From NCBI RefSeq assembly GCF_002873135.1, contig NZ_MCVI01000034.1:84584-148583 (forward strand): a DNA stretch of 64,000 nucleotides. The letters run 5' to 3'. A program made the position numbers and the translations under genes. Shown piece by piece: positions 46,782-55,229 of the stretch. The stretch comes from Shewanella sp. 10N.286.48.A6 (GTDB lineage: Bacteria > Pseudomonadota > Gammaproteobacteria > Enterobacterales > Shewanellaceae). Under the pieces are notes generated by a model. The model searched no databases and was not told the DNA's origin. It saw only the letters and a program-made list of their open reading frames with translations. Position 1 is the stretch's first letter, and every line of letters begins with the position of its first letter.

Positions 46782-47243
46782 ATGAAGCATTATTTTAAAG
46801 AGCGAGTAGTAAACACAATGATTAAATTTAAGCTTATGTTTAGTGTGTTACTCCTTGCTATGGCAACAGGCTGTTCATCACGAGTGCCCATCGACTCAGC
46901 TAAAACAACACAATATTCAACATCTCATGTGCTAGCAGGGCAAGCTTCTTGGTATGGCAGTAAATTTCACGGCAGACTGACGGCAAGTGGTGAAAAATAC
47001 AATATGAGAGCCTATACTGCAGCCCATAAAGCCTTGCCATTTGGCACTATAGTGAGGGTGACCAATACCGGCAATAATAAAAGCATCGATGTAAAAATTA
47101 ACGATCGCGGCCCATTTGTTAAAGGCCGAGTGATCGATCTTTCTCAAAAAGCGTTTCAACAAATAGCCAGTAGCGATCAAGGGATTGTAGCGATCAAAAT
47201 TGACATTCTAGACGACAGTAATACCTTTAGATACAAACATTAA
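46782..47243 (+). CDS. RlpA-like septal lipoprotein (double-psi beta-barrel)
   Basis: A 153-residue lipoprotein with lipobox AMATGC (Cys31 from this start, Cys19 from the alternative ATG at 46818). The single RlpA double-psi beta-barrel covers most of the mature part: GQASWYGSKFHGRLTASGE, ALPFGTIVRVTN and INDRGPFVKGRVIDLS, with the catalytic Asp of NDRGPF. It lacks the SPOR domain of full RlpA. Full-length relatives cleave denuded glycan strands at the septum. The earlier ATG was kept because AAGG precedes it. Confidence 0.87.
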   Translation: MKHYFKERVVNTMIKFKLMFSVLLLAMATGCSSRVPIDSAKTTQYSTSHVLAGQASWYGSKFHGRLTASGEKYNMRAYTAAHKALPFGTIVRVTNTGNNKSIDVKINDRGPFVKGRVIDLSQKAFQQIASSDQGIVAIKIDILDDSNTFRYKH

Positions 47244-47364
47244 TCTTGCCATCGCGAGCCACTATTTGACTCTGTTTAACTAGGCTCAACATCTTAGTTA
47301 ATCTCTCTGTTCTTTATGACCTATCTCGCGTCATTTGTTTAAAGCTCTTCTCTTTAGCATTCAA

Positions 47365-47392
47365 CATTTAGCATTTAGCATTTAGCATTTAG
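47365..47392. repeat. Heptanucleotide tandem repeat (CATTTAG, four copies)
   Basis: Exact copies start at 47365, 47372, 47379 and 47386. The period equals that of the AATCGTA array at 2294-2328, but the motif differs. Confidence 0.92.
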
Positions 47393-47423
47393 CATAGCCT
47401 ATCAAAATAGGTTTTTTAGCTGA

Positions 47424-47627
47424 CTAAATCGAGATTGCTGAGTCCGCGCTTATGCGCTTATGCCACCCAATATGTTGGGCATCGGCAAACTGTGTAATAA
47501 CTTCTTCTTATAAATCGCCCTAAAAACGATCAAACGCATGAAATAACAGTAAAAAGCCTGATAGGCGAACGCCTTGTGCATTTAGTTTTCTTACAGTATT
47601 TACATAATTGTCGATAGTTCTTTTCAT
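47424..47627 (-). pseudogene. Possible decayed small gene
   Basis: From an ATG at 47627 the frame reads MKRTIDNYVNTVRKLNAQG and so on for 35 codons to a TAG. It then continues in the same frame through a second stop (TAA four codons later) into another protein-like run (EEVITQFADAQHIGWHK) ending at a TAG at 47426-47424. Two stops four codons apart in an otherwise plausible 68-codon frame suggest decay. The family is unknown, and a chance frame is not excluded. Confidence 0.35.
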
Positions 47628-47868
47628 CTTCATAAAATTAGAGTTATTATTCTAATTTGTATGGGATGTAACCGCGTTACTGATTAATCAGCTTAAAAAT
47701 ACACTAGATCTTGGCTGCGAATAGCTATGTTTAGTTAGCGCTGCGGTATCTGTCAGCAATTGCTGATGCATTTAACTCGGTATAAAAATTTTTAACGGTA
47801 TTAATTGATAAAAGCGCAAACGCCAGCAGGGTGTTTGTAGATGTACTTCAACATAAAAATGGATATGT

Positions 47869-48786
47869 ATGAAAAAAATAATAATTAGGATCTTAGTGAT
47901 CGTACTGGTTGTACTTTCTCCCATTCTGTATCTCGCAGGCACATTTGTTTTTACAGGCCCGATGCCAGATGATGAATTTCAGCAACAACTACCTACGATA
48001 GTAAAAAACCTTGAAGTAAAAATGGATGGTGAGGGTGAAGAGACCATAGTCATGATCCACGGTTATCCTGATAGTTTAGAGCTGTGGGACAAGCAAGTTG
48101 AATATTTAAAGCAAGACTATCGGATTGCTCGATTTACTTTGCCGGGGTTCGAGCTAGAAGATAATGGCCAAAGACCCGATTACAATATTCAGCAAATTCG
48201 CATGATTATGGATGCCTTTATCGAAAGTTTAGATAGAGATAAAGTGACTGTACTCGCTCATGACTGGGGCGCGTCTTATGCTTCACATTATCTTGCGCAA
48301 AATGACTTGGTCGACAGACTTATTCTTTTAGACATTGGCAGCTATGGTAACGAAAAATCACCAAGCATTAATGTTAAATACACCTTTGCCCTTGCGCTTG
48401 CTTGGGTTTTACCTGAGTTTCTCGGTGAAAAATTAACGCTTTTTACTGCGGAAAACATATTAAAACTTGAACAGAATGTAGACGCGAATAAAAAAGTGGC
48501 TAATTTACGTTCTGATGCGCGTATGACTTACCCATACTGGCATTTATGGAACGCTATTTTATCAAAAGATTTACCCCAACGTGTTGCGGTGGAAGATTTT
48601 GGCACGCCTTTTCTTTTCATCTATGGCAAAGATAAGAATGTGTGGTTCCATGGTAAAGAGTGGTTGCAACAGGTTGTCGATTTGAATAAGGGTCAGGTTG
48701 AAGTGGTACCGGGCGGTCACTGGTTTATGGAGTCTTCTGCTGACTTAGTGAATCAAACTGTCGATGATTGGATACGTGCTAATTAA
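47869..48786 (+). CDS. Alpha/beta hydrolase, epoxide-hydrolase/dehalogenase-like
   Basis: A 305-residue protein anchored or secreted through an N-terminal hydrophobic stretch (about 5-28). Alpha/beta-hydrolase motifs: oxyanion HGYPDS, nucleophile elbow AHDWGAS with Asp132 (Asp rather than Ser, as in epoxide hydrolases and haloalkane dehalogenases), an acid in YGKDKNVW and the catalytic His in PGGHWFME. The substrate is unknown. Location outside the cytoplasm is inferred from the leader. It is monocistronic with a strong terminator. Confidence 0.85.
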   Translation: MKKIIIRILVIVLVVLSPILYLAGTFVFTGPMPDDEFQQQLPTIVKNLEVKMDGEGEETIVMIHGYPDSLELWDKQVEYLKQDYRIARFTLPGFELEDNGQRPDYNIQQIRMIMDAFIESLDRDKVTVLAHDWGASYASHYLAQNDLVDRLILLDIGSYGNEKSPSINVKYTFALALAWVLPEFLGEKLTLFTAENILKLEQNVDANKKVANLRSDARMTYPYWHLWNAILSKDLPQRVAVEDFGTPFLFIYGKDKNVWFHGKEWLQQVVDLNKGQVEVVPGGHWFMESSADLVNQTVDDWIRAN

Positions 48787-48852
48787 AAATAATAGTAATT
48801 GGTTAGCTATCACTAAGCCGATAGCGCCAGTAACTTAGTCACTGTGTTAAGA

Positions 48853-48885
48853 AAGGGGATACTTGTTGAGAGTATCCCCTTTTTT
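48853..48885 (+). terminator. Rho-independent terminator after the hydrolase gene
   Basis: GGGGATACT / AGTATCCCC with a seven-base loop and six T. Confidence 0.93.
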
Positions 48886-49098
48886 AGCATTTAGCCTGCG
48901 TCGATGCTGATACTTAGGTGGATTTAAATTTTGTTAAAACGTGCAGCTGGGATCTTGCGGCTTTATATCAGCGTTTTAGTTAACCTTGTGACCGCGCTTT
49001 AAAAGCGTAATTTCGTTTTAAGATAAAACTCAGTTAAGTTGATTACAATGTGAGACGATAAAATTATTGTCATGAATTGAACACTTAAAGAGGGTTTT

Positions 49099-49509
49099 AT
49101 TATCAAAGATAATCACAGTTCAAACTCGTCTAGCCGTAAGCCTTGGGTGACTCTCGGCGTTATTGTATCCATAGTGATATTGTTTGCGGTGGTGTTTAAT
49201 GTCATGCCCAAAGGGTTTAAAACCACCCATGAACAAATTGGCACAGGTAAGCCTGCATTTGTATTTGTTTATGATCCCAACCTTGCGGTGAGCAATAGCC
49301 AAACTGAACAAATGAATGAGGCTCGCGATCAGATTAGTGAGCAAGCGTTTTTTTTGATCGCCAGAATAGGCACCCCAGAGGGTGATCAATTGATTGCCAA
49401 ATACCGTGCTAGCCCTGCTGAAGTGCTATTGTTTGATCCCGCTGGTAACTTGGTTAAACGACAGTATGCATTGAGAACGGCTGCAGAGTTAATGCAGTGG
49501 GTTAACTAA
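49099..49509 (+). CDS. Membrane-anchored thioredoxin-fold-like protein, apparent ATT start
   Basis: About 136 residues from an ATT at 49099. One N-terminal helix (VTLGVIVSIVILFAVVFNVM) follows a basic, Ser-rich leader. The soluble part resembles a thioredoxin fold without a CxxC pair (GKPAFVFVYDPN, ASPAEVLLFDPAGN). The start is unusual: AAAGAGGG lies at 49087-49094 and the frame opens only after a stop at 49078. The nearest normal start is a GTG at 49147, at the edge of the helix and without a ribosome site. An ATT or ATC start, or a mutated ATG, are the options. Function unknown. Confidence 0.6.
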   Translation: MIKDNHSSNSSSRKPWVTLGVIVSIVILFAVVFNVMPKGFKTTHEQIGTGKPAFVFVYDPNLAVSNSQTEQMNEARDQISEQAFFLIARIGTPEGDQLIAKYRASPAEVLLFDPAGNLVKRQYALRTAAELMQWVN

Positions 49510-49560
49510 ATCAACTAGTAAGCTAAAGTAAGGCTTAAATCAGCCTTATTTTTACATATT

Positions 49561-49595
49561 AAAAAGCCTTGATAGCAAACACTATCAAGGCTTTG
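49561..49595. terminator. Bidirectional terminator between the thioredoxin-like gene and the amidohydrolase
   Basis: AAAGCCTTGATAG / CTATCAAGGCTTT with a six-base loop; the genes converge. Confidence 0.9.
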
Positions 49596-49641
49596 TTGTT
49601 TCTAGCGAGTCATTTGGCTTTATTAGCTAAACCTTACTGGC

Positions 49642-50937
49642 TTACTGCTTATAGACTTGACCGTCTTTCATCACAAAGGTCACGTTTTCCATTAAGCTGA
49701 TATTGCTGAGCGGATCGCCATCAACGGCAATAATGTCAGCTAAAAACCCTGCTTTAATCTGCCCGAGGTTGTCTTGCTTGAGTAAAGCGGCGCTATTGAT
49801 GGTCGCAGCTTGTAAGGCTTGGGCTGGGGTCATACCAAATGTCACCATACGTGAGAACTGCTTACCGTTATCACCATGGGGGTAAATTGCCGCATCTGAG
49901 CCAAATACCATGTTAGCACCAGCTTTTACCGCTGCTCTAAAGCTATCTCGCTGGGCTTGCGATACTAACTTTTCTTTATTGATGTTTGCTTCAGGTACAC
50001 CATTAGCTGCGCCATAGGCGAGGGTGTATTCAGTGTTGTAGATATCACAAGAAAGGTAAGTACCAGCCTTTACAGCCATTTTTATTGCTTCTTTATCCAT
50101 GAAACTACAATGTTCGATACTATCGACGCCCGCTCTGATCGATGCTTTAATACCGCTAGTGCCATGGGCATGGGAGGCAACCACTAAGCCACGCATGTGG
50201 GCTTCATCAACGGCTGATTTTATTTCTTCATAAGTTAGCTGTTGCACGCCGACTTTAGTGCCCTTAGAAAATACCCCGCCAGTGGCACACACTTTAATCG
50301 CATTAGCGCCATACTTGATATTTTCACGTACTTTAGCGCGCACAGCCCAAGGTCCATCAGCGACCCCTTGCGATTTTGATTTTTTTTCTGGGGATGAAAA
50401 GTTATCGTCGCAATGCCCGCCTGTAATACTAATCGGATGGCCAACAGCCCAAATTCTTGGCCCTGCAATTTCACCGGCATTAATGCCGTCGCGGGTGGCA
50501 ATAACGGCGTAACCTGCAGCGCCTAAGTCCCGCACTGTGGTAAAGCCTGCCATTAAGGTTTTTTCGGCATTTTTAACCGCTTTAACGGTTTGGCGTGGAA
50601 TAGAATAATTTTGCGAGGCTAAAAAATTATCTTCTGCATCACCGCTAAGGTGAACATGCATGTCCATTACACCTGGAAGTAAGGTTTTACCGCTTAAATC
50701 GATAAGCTTGTAATCATTATCTGTAGTGATTTTGGCTTGTTGGGTGACTTGGGTTATTTGATTGCCATTAATGACAATGGCCACGTCATTAATGGTTTTG
50801 CCTTTTACTACATCGACGTATGCATCAGCGATTAATAAGGTTTGTTGTGCCAGTGCGGGCAGGCTTAGCGTCAGCGATATTGCCGCTGCGAAACTGAATT
50901 TTGTTAGACCTTTTAATTGTTTATTTGGCTTTACCAT
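49642..50937 (-). CDS. Secreted amidohydrolase family protein
   Basis: A 431-residue metal-dependent hydrolase with a Sec signal peptide (ALA cleavage at 30). Amidohydrolase metal ligands are visible: His94-x-His96 in DMHVHL, a Lys in IKVCATGG, His in ASHAHG, His in SIEHCS and Asp in FGSDAAIYPHG. It resembles the Xaa-Pro-dipeptidase / imidazolonepropionase-like secreted group of Shewanella and Alteromonas, some members of which hydrolyse prolyl dipeptides. The substrate cannot be set from sequence. It diverges from the NAD(P)HX repair gene. Confidence 0.87.
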   Translation of the reverse strand: MVKPNKQLKGLTKFSFAAAISLTLSLPALAQQTLLIADAYVDVVKGKTINDVAIVINGNQITQVTQQAKITTDNDYKLIDLSGKTLLPGVMDMHVHLSGDAEDNFLASQNYSIPRQTVKAVKNAEKTLMAGFTTVRDLGAAGYAVIATRDGINAGEIAGPRIWAVGHPISITGGHCDDNFSSPEKKSKSQGVADGPWAVRAKVRENIKYGANAIKVCATGGVFSKGTKVGVQQLTYEEIKSAVDEAHMRGLVVASHAHGTSGIKASIRAGVDSIEHCSFMDKEAIKMAVKAGTYLSCDIYNTEYTLAYGAANGVPEANINKEKLVSQAQRDSFRAAVKAGANMVFGSDAAIYPHGDNGKQFSRMVTFGMTPAQALQAATINSAALLKQDNLGQIKAGFLADIIAVDGDPLSNISLMENVTFVMKDGQVYKQ

Positions 50938-51200
50938 CTGCGTGGTTTTCCTGTTTATTGTAGGTATAAGTAAGCGAGAAAACCATCATACGACAATTGT
51001 TAAGCTAGTGTTAATGCTTAAGGCGATTGAATTGTAATGACTAATGTAGAAAATTATTGCCACATCTATTGTTGATAGTTATTGCCACCCCCCGCTTTAT
51101 ATTGATGGCAAATATCTGCCTAATCCCGTGTGCAGTAGTTTTGTGCTGCCATACTTCTTGTATAGTTAATACTAGCTTTCGCATTCAAGGTAAGGTTTAT

Positions 51201-52745
51201 ATGGCCACTCTTTCTGACAATGACTTAATGGCTCAGCTAAAAGATCATTTATACGATCACTTAGAGGATCATTTAGCGGATCACTTTGAAAAAAGCGCTG
51301 TGGTGTTATCAGCGCAGGCAGTAAGAGACGCCGAGCAGTATTGGGCATCAAGCCATAACAATAGTACTTGGCCCTTAATGGTTAAGGCAGCTAGCAGTTT
51401 TGTGCAGCGCTTTGGCAGCGCTTTTAATACATCGCAAGCAATATTGGTGGTTGTGGGTCAGGGCAACAATGGTGGTGACGGTTATTACATTGCCAAATTA
51501 TTACTGCAACAGGGTAAAAAGGTCGTGGTTTATGCGCCTTTTGGCGCGCCCAAAGCGGGCATCGATGCGCAGCAAGCCATGAATGAATTTTTAGCGGCTG
51601 GTGGTAGTGTTCATACCACTAAACCTAGCGCATCTTATCCGATCATTATTGATGCGCTATTTGGCAGTGGTTTAACCCGAACACTATCTGCTGCGGCGAT
51701 AAAGGTTATTGATGACATTAATCAGAGTGCTGAGCAGGTTTACGCGGTTGATGTGCCCAGCGGTTTAAATGCCGATAGCGGCCAGCCTGAGCCGATTTGC
51801 GTTAATGCCACTGCCACCCATAGCTTTATTGCTTATAAGCCGGGGCAACTCACTGCATATGGGCCAGCATCTTGTGGGGCACTGTCGTTAGACTCTTTAG
51901 GGCTTGAGCCTATTGCTGGTACAACAAAAGAGAATTGGCGCTACGATCCAAGGGTAAATATGCTGCCATCACGCAGGGGTAATACCCATAAAAGTCATCA
52001 TGGTAATGTCAGCGTTATTGCAGGTCTTGGCAATATGGCTGGCGCTGGCATTATTGCTAGCCGCGCAGCCTTAAATGCTGGCGCTGGGCGGGTATTTTTA
52101 CAGTGTGAGCCAAGCCATTTTGTCGCCTGCTTAAGCCAATCTCCTGAGATTATGTTTTCTGATAGTACCGAAAACACCTTAAAGCAAAACGCCGTGCTGG
52201 TGGTCGGCCCAGGTCTTGGCCGCGGGCCGCAAGCTCAGCAAATCATGCAAACGCTATTAACCCTTCAACCCAACTCTGGCGTTGATAATAAACGCAGCCT
52301 CGGGGTGTTAGATGCGGATGCGCTGCGTTATTTGGCAAAGCATCAGCAAACGGTAACGCCTTGGGTGCTAACTCCCCATGAGGCAGAGGCCGCTGGCTTG
52401 TTGGGCATATCTGCCACTGAAGTTACAAACGATCGCGTTGCCGCTGCGCTGGCACTACATAAAAAATATCAAGCAGTCGTGGTATTAAAAGGGGCAGGCA
52501 CACTAGTCGCCCATCAAGGTGGAGTCAATTTTTGCCATTCTGGCTCAGCAGCTATGGCCACACCGGGCATGGGCGATTGCTTAGCAGGTATTATTGCTGC
52601 ACTTATCGCCCAAGGGCTATCGGCGGTTGATGCGGCTATTACAGGGGTGAACTGGCATGCCACACTAGGCCATCAACTTGGCCAAACTCAGCGAGTGGTA
52701 CTGGCCAGTGATATTTGCCAGCAGCTGAAATTAGGCCGTCATTAA
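51201..52745 (+). CDS. nnr: Bifunctional NAD(P)H-hydrate epimerase / ADP-dependent dehydratase
   Basis: A 514-residue repair enzyme converting damaged NADHX/NADPHX back to cofactor. The epimerase (YjeF_N) half carries GQGNNGGDGYY near 86-96. The dehydratase (carbohydrate-kinase-like) half has GNVSVIAGLGNMAGAG, LTPHEAEAAGLLG and the end motif TPGMGDCLAGIIAAL. I started at the ATG at 51201, which follows AAGGTAAGG; an open frame extends further upstream without a good start. The first 30 residues carry a four-residue DHL repeat. It is not beside tsaE/amiB, where yjeF usually sits. Confidence 0.92.
   Translation: MATLSDNDLMAQLKDHLYDHLEDHLADHFEKSAVVLSAQAVRDAEQYWASSHNNSTWPLMVKAASSFVQRFGSAFNTSQAILVVVGQGNNGGDGYYIAKLLLQQGKKVVVYAPFGAPKAGIDAQQAMNEFLAAGGSVHTTKPSASYPIIIDALFGSGLTRTLSAAAIKVIDDINQSAEQVYAVDVPSGLNADSGQPEPICVNATATHSFIAYKPGQLTAYGPASCGALSLDSLGLEPIAGTTKENWRYDPRVNMLPSRRGNTHKSHHGNVSVIAGLGNMAGAGIIASRAALNAGAGRVFLQCEPSHFVACLSQSPEIMFSDSTENTLKQNAVLVVGPGLGRGPQAQQIMQTLLTLQPNSGVDNKRSLGVLDADALRYLAKHQQTVTPWVLTPHEAEAAGLLGISATEVTNDRVAAALALHKKYQAVVVLKGAGTLVAHQGGVNFCHSGSAAMATPGMGDCLAGIIAALIAQGLSAVDAAITGVNWHATLGHQLGQTQRVVLASDICQQLKLGRH
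51243..51290. repeat. Four 12-bp coding repeats with phased GATC sites in nnr
   Basis: GATCA(T/C)TTA-type units start at 51243, 51255, 51267 and 51279. They encode repeated Asp-His-Leu and place four Dam methylation sites at exact 12-base spacing. Confidence 0.9.
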
Positions 52746-53295
52746 CTCACAATAGCGTAGTGGTTTTAGTATTTATTTGCTGTAGCGCTGTGAACTTAGG
52801 CTGTCTAAACAAATTCTAATGCTGAATAAATATGCATTTGGATGCAAATAGAAGTGGTCGGATGAGTACCTAATTGGCCACCAATAATCTTAACATTCAA
52901 AGATCAATTATTTGACGCTAGTTGTCTGTGACTAAAGGCGCGAACCTAATACATTATAAATTGATGCTAAGACGATATTGTAAAACACTGGCTTAACTAA
53001 GCCATATAAGTGTTTGTGGGTGATTGGCGGCAGCTGTTGATTATTTCTACGCTCCCTATCGTCAATTATATGACAAGTCAAATATTTATTAAATTTGTTA
53101 ACTCGTTTTAATCTTGAGTCTATATTGCTGTAAATAATAGTTTTTTTGACGTGCTGTCGTTTTATTGGCTCTGTTGTCTTATGGTTTTTTTTAATTATGA
53201 TGTAGCGCGAACAGACCACTGTTGGTTATTTATATTCATCCATTATCGCCCTTGAGTCTGCAGTCTTCTTTTACGTCATAACTAGAGATATTTAC
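52746..53295. other. Intergenic region upstream of the LPMO gene
   Basis: 550 bp, AT-rich, with no credible gene (a 95-residue minus-strand frame was rejected). It has no clear terminator for nnr and no c-di-GMP riboswitch core that I can see. Confidence 0.4.
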
Positions 53296-54786
53296 ATGAA
53301 AACCAATAAGTTTTTCGGTGCCGTCGCTGCTGTGTCAGCAATGTACATCTTAATACCTAATCAAAGTGCTCATGCCCATGGTTGGGCTGAATTTCCTGAA
53401 GCAAGACAATCAATTTGTTACGAGCAAGGTGGCTTGTGGAGTGGCACACCACCTAATGCGGCTTGTGCACAAGCCAAAGCGATTTCTGGTACTTATCCAT
53501 TTATTCAGCGTAATGAATTTGCCATTAATATTCCTGCACCGACATACAATGATATGGAAGTGGTAAAAGCGGCTATCCCTGATGGCAGCTTATGTTATGC
53601 CAATGATGCGCAAAAAAGCGGTATGGGTGCTGAGCATTCACAGTGGACCCGCACTGAATTGCCAACTGGCACTTTTGAGTACGTGTTTAATGCAACCGCG
53701 CCTCACAACCCTTCATTCTGGCAGTTTTATTTAACCAAGCCTGGTGTTGATGTGTCTAAGCCACTTAAATGGGATGACTTAGAGTTAATCCAAGAGTACG
53801 GCAATGTTGCTGTGGACGCTGACAAAAAATACCGCATGGACATTGCGATCCCAGCCGATCGCTCAGGTGATGCGATTTTGTTTACTCGCTGGCAGCGAGA
53901 TGACACCGTTGGTGAAGGATTCTATAACTGTAGTGACATTACCATTTCAGGTGATTCACCGGTTGAGCCTGTACCAAGCGAGCCATACTTAGAGCAAGGT
54001 GATGCCTTTATTCCTGCTGATATCAGCCTTAATACCCCTCAGCTTGGTGAGTCGGTTAATTATAAAGTCTTTAGTGACAATGGTGATATTCACTCTAGCT
54101 TTTCGTTAGAAATTACCGCAGACAATCAACTCGATTGGGATCGCTTATTAGCCTCACAAGTCAACGGTTATTACGAGACTCAATATAGCGGTAACGTGTT
54201 TATTGGCCGCTGGCATGCAGAAATGAATCACTATATGTATTTCAGAAATGAGCTACATAATAACTTCTTTAATGCCACTAATGGACAGGCTTATGGAGAG
54301 TTCAGTATCACAGCAAACAATGAGTTTGTTGAAGCTGTGATTACGCCAACAGTGTTAAAAGAAATTACTAACGCTAGCGTTACCCATGGTGAGTACGTGG
54401 TATTAACGCCAGCAAGCAGCAAAGGCGATATTGAACAAATCTCTTGGGTGCAAGTGGCAGGTTTGCCGATTGAAACCGCTATTGGTCAAAATGATGAGCT
54501 AATTATCAACACTGTTTTGCTTGAGAATGTCGCCCAAGAAGTCAGTTTTGAGCTTACTGTTTCAGGTCAAGGCGAAGAAGATAAAACGGTTTATAGTTTT
54601 ACTATTACCCCAACTGACGTAGAACCAGGACCAAGCCCTGAGCCATTGCCTGGAGAGCAATGGAGTGCATCTGCTGTTTATAATGGCGGTGAAAAGGTGA
54701 TGCATAATAACCAAGAGTGGACTGCTCAGTGGTGGACTCAAGGTGAAGAGCCTGGTACTACAGGTGAGTGGGGCGTGTGGCGTTAA
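53296..54786 (+). CDS. Lytic polysaccharide monooxygenase (AA10) with C-terminal chitin-binding domain
   Basis: A 496-residue secreted copper enzyme. Signal cleavage after AHA leaves His28 as the new N-terminus. With His114 (GAEHSQW) it forms the histidine brace, and the Phe-Tyr of EGFYNCSD supplies the axial position. Middle beta-rich modules (about 225-440) follow, then a CBM5/12-type module with WSASAVYNGGEKVMHNNQ and AQWWTQGEEP at the C-terminus. The layout resembles GbpA-type colonisation factors, but the N-terminal sequence differs from Vibrio GbpA. It probably oxidises chitin outside the cell. Confidence 0.9.
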   Translation: MKTNKFFGAVAAVSAMYILIPNQSAHAHGWAEFPEARQSICYEQGGLWSGTPPNAACAQAKAISGTYPFIQRNEFAINIPAPTYNDMEVVKAAIPDGSLCYANDAQKSGMGAEHSQWTRTELPTGTFEYVFNATAPHNPSFWQFYLTKPGVDVSKPLKWDDLELIQEYGNVAVDADKKYRMDIAIPADRSGDAILFTRWQRDDTVGEGFYNCSDITISGDSPVEPVPSEPYLEQGDAFIPADISLNTPQLGESVNYKVFSDNGDIHSSFSLEITADNQLDWDRLLASQVNGYYETQYSGNVFIGRWHAEMNHYMYFRNELHNNFFNATNGQAYGEFSITANNEFVEAVITPTVLKEITNASVTHGEYVVLTPASSKGDIEQISWVQVAGLPIETAIGQNDELIINTVLLENVAQEVSFELTVSGQGEEDKTVYSFTITPTDVEPGPSPEPLPGEQWSASAVYNGGEKVMHNNQEWTAQWWTQGEEPGTTGEWGVWR

Positions 54787-54837
54787 TAGCCCTCATGCTT
54801 GTTTGCTAAGGTTTTAAACATAATCGCAGTAAACCCT

Positions 54838-54868
54838 AACGGCCAATCATTGATTGGCCGTTTTTTTA
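54838..54868 (+). terminator. Rho-independent terminator after the LPMO gene
   Basis: AACGGCCAAT / ATTGGCCGTT with a five-base loop and seven T. Confidence 0.93.
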
Positions 54869-55229
54869 TGCGATTACTAAAATATGATGTGGTCAAATGC
54901 GCTTTATAAACTTGTTGGGATTTTACTCTATAGAATGTCGTTTTAGTTAATCTAATAGGTGTGATGGTAGATAAAGGACTGCGGCCATTAACTAGAACTT
55001 ACTACTGAAATTCGTATTTTGGTGGGGAAAACGCTTGTATTGTTTTTATATACAATGAATTATATCAAGATGTTTTGAATGATTGAATCGTTATCTAGTT
55101 GCTGAATATGAAGGTATCGGGGATACCATATTTAATTAACTAAAAATAAAGGCCGTATTTAATGGCCGTATTTAAGGATTAAATTTAACGGTCTCATGTT
55201 AGCGACCAGCGAAAAGGAATTCCATAACG
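54869..55229. other. Intergenic region before the GMC oxidoreductase
   Basis: About 360 bp without a gene. It contains a 13-bp tandem duplication (GGCCGTATTTAA(T/G), 55151-55176) shortly before the start codon; the rest is AT-rich promoter-like DNA. Confidence 0.45.

Larger units (their letters stand above)
47244..47868. other. Intergenic region with heptamer repeat and a gene remnant
   Basis: 625 bp with no intact gene. It contains a four-copy CATTTAG tandem repeat (47365-47392) and a broken minus-strand frame (47424-47627). The last 240 bp are AT-rich promoter-like DNA before the hydrolase gene. Confidence 0.5.

Noticed and set aside
52932..53219. A 95-residue minus-strand open frame in the gap before the LPMO gene
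   Set aside because: The product is rich in Lys/Asn/Ile/Arg, as expected from AT-rich noncoding DNA. It has no recognisable motif or ribosome site, and the region reads better as promoter DNA.
52746..53295. A c-di-GMP riboswitch before the LPMO gene, as known before gbpA in Vibrio
   Set aside because: I could not find the conserved core of the GEMM aptamer in this stretch.
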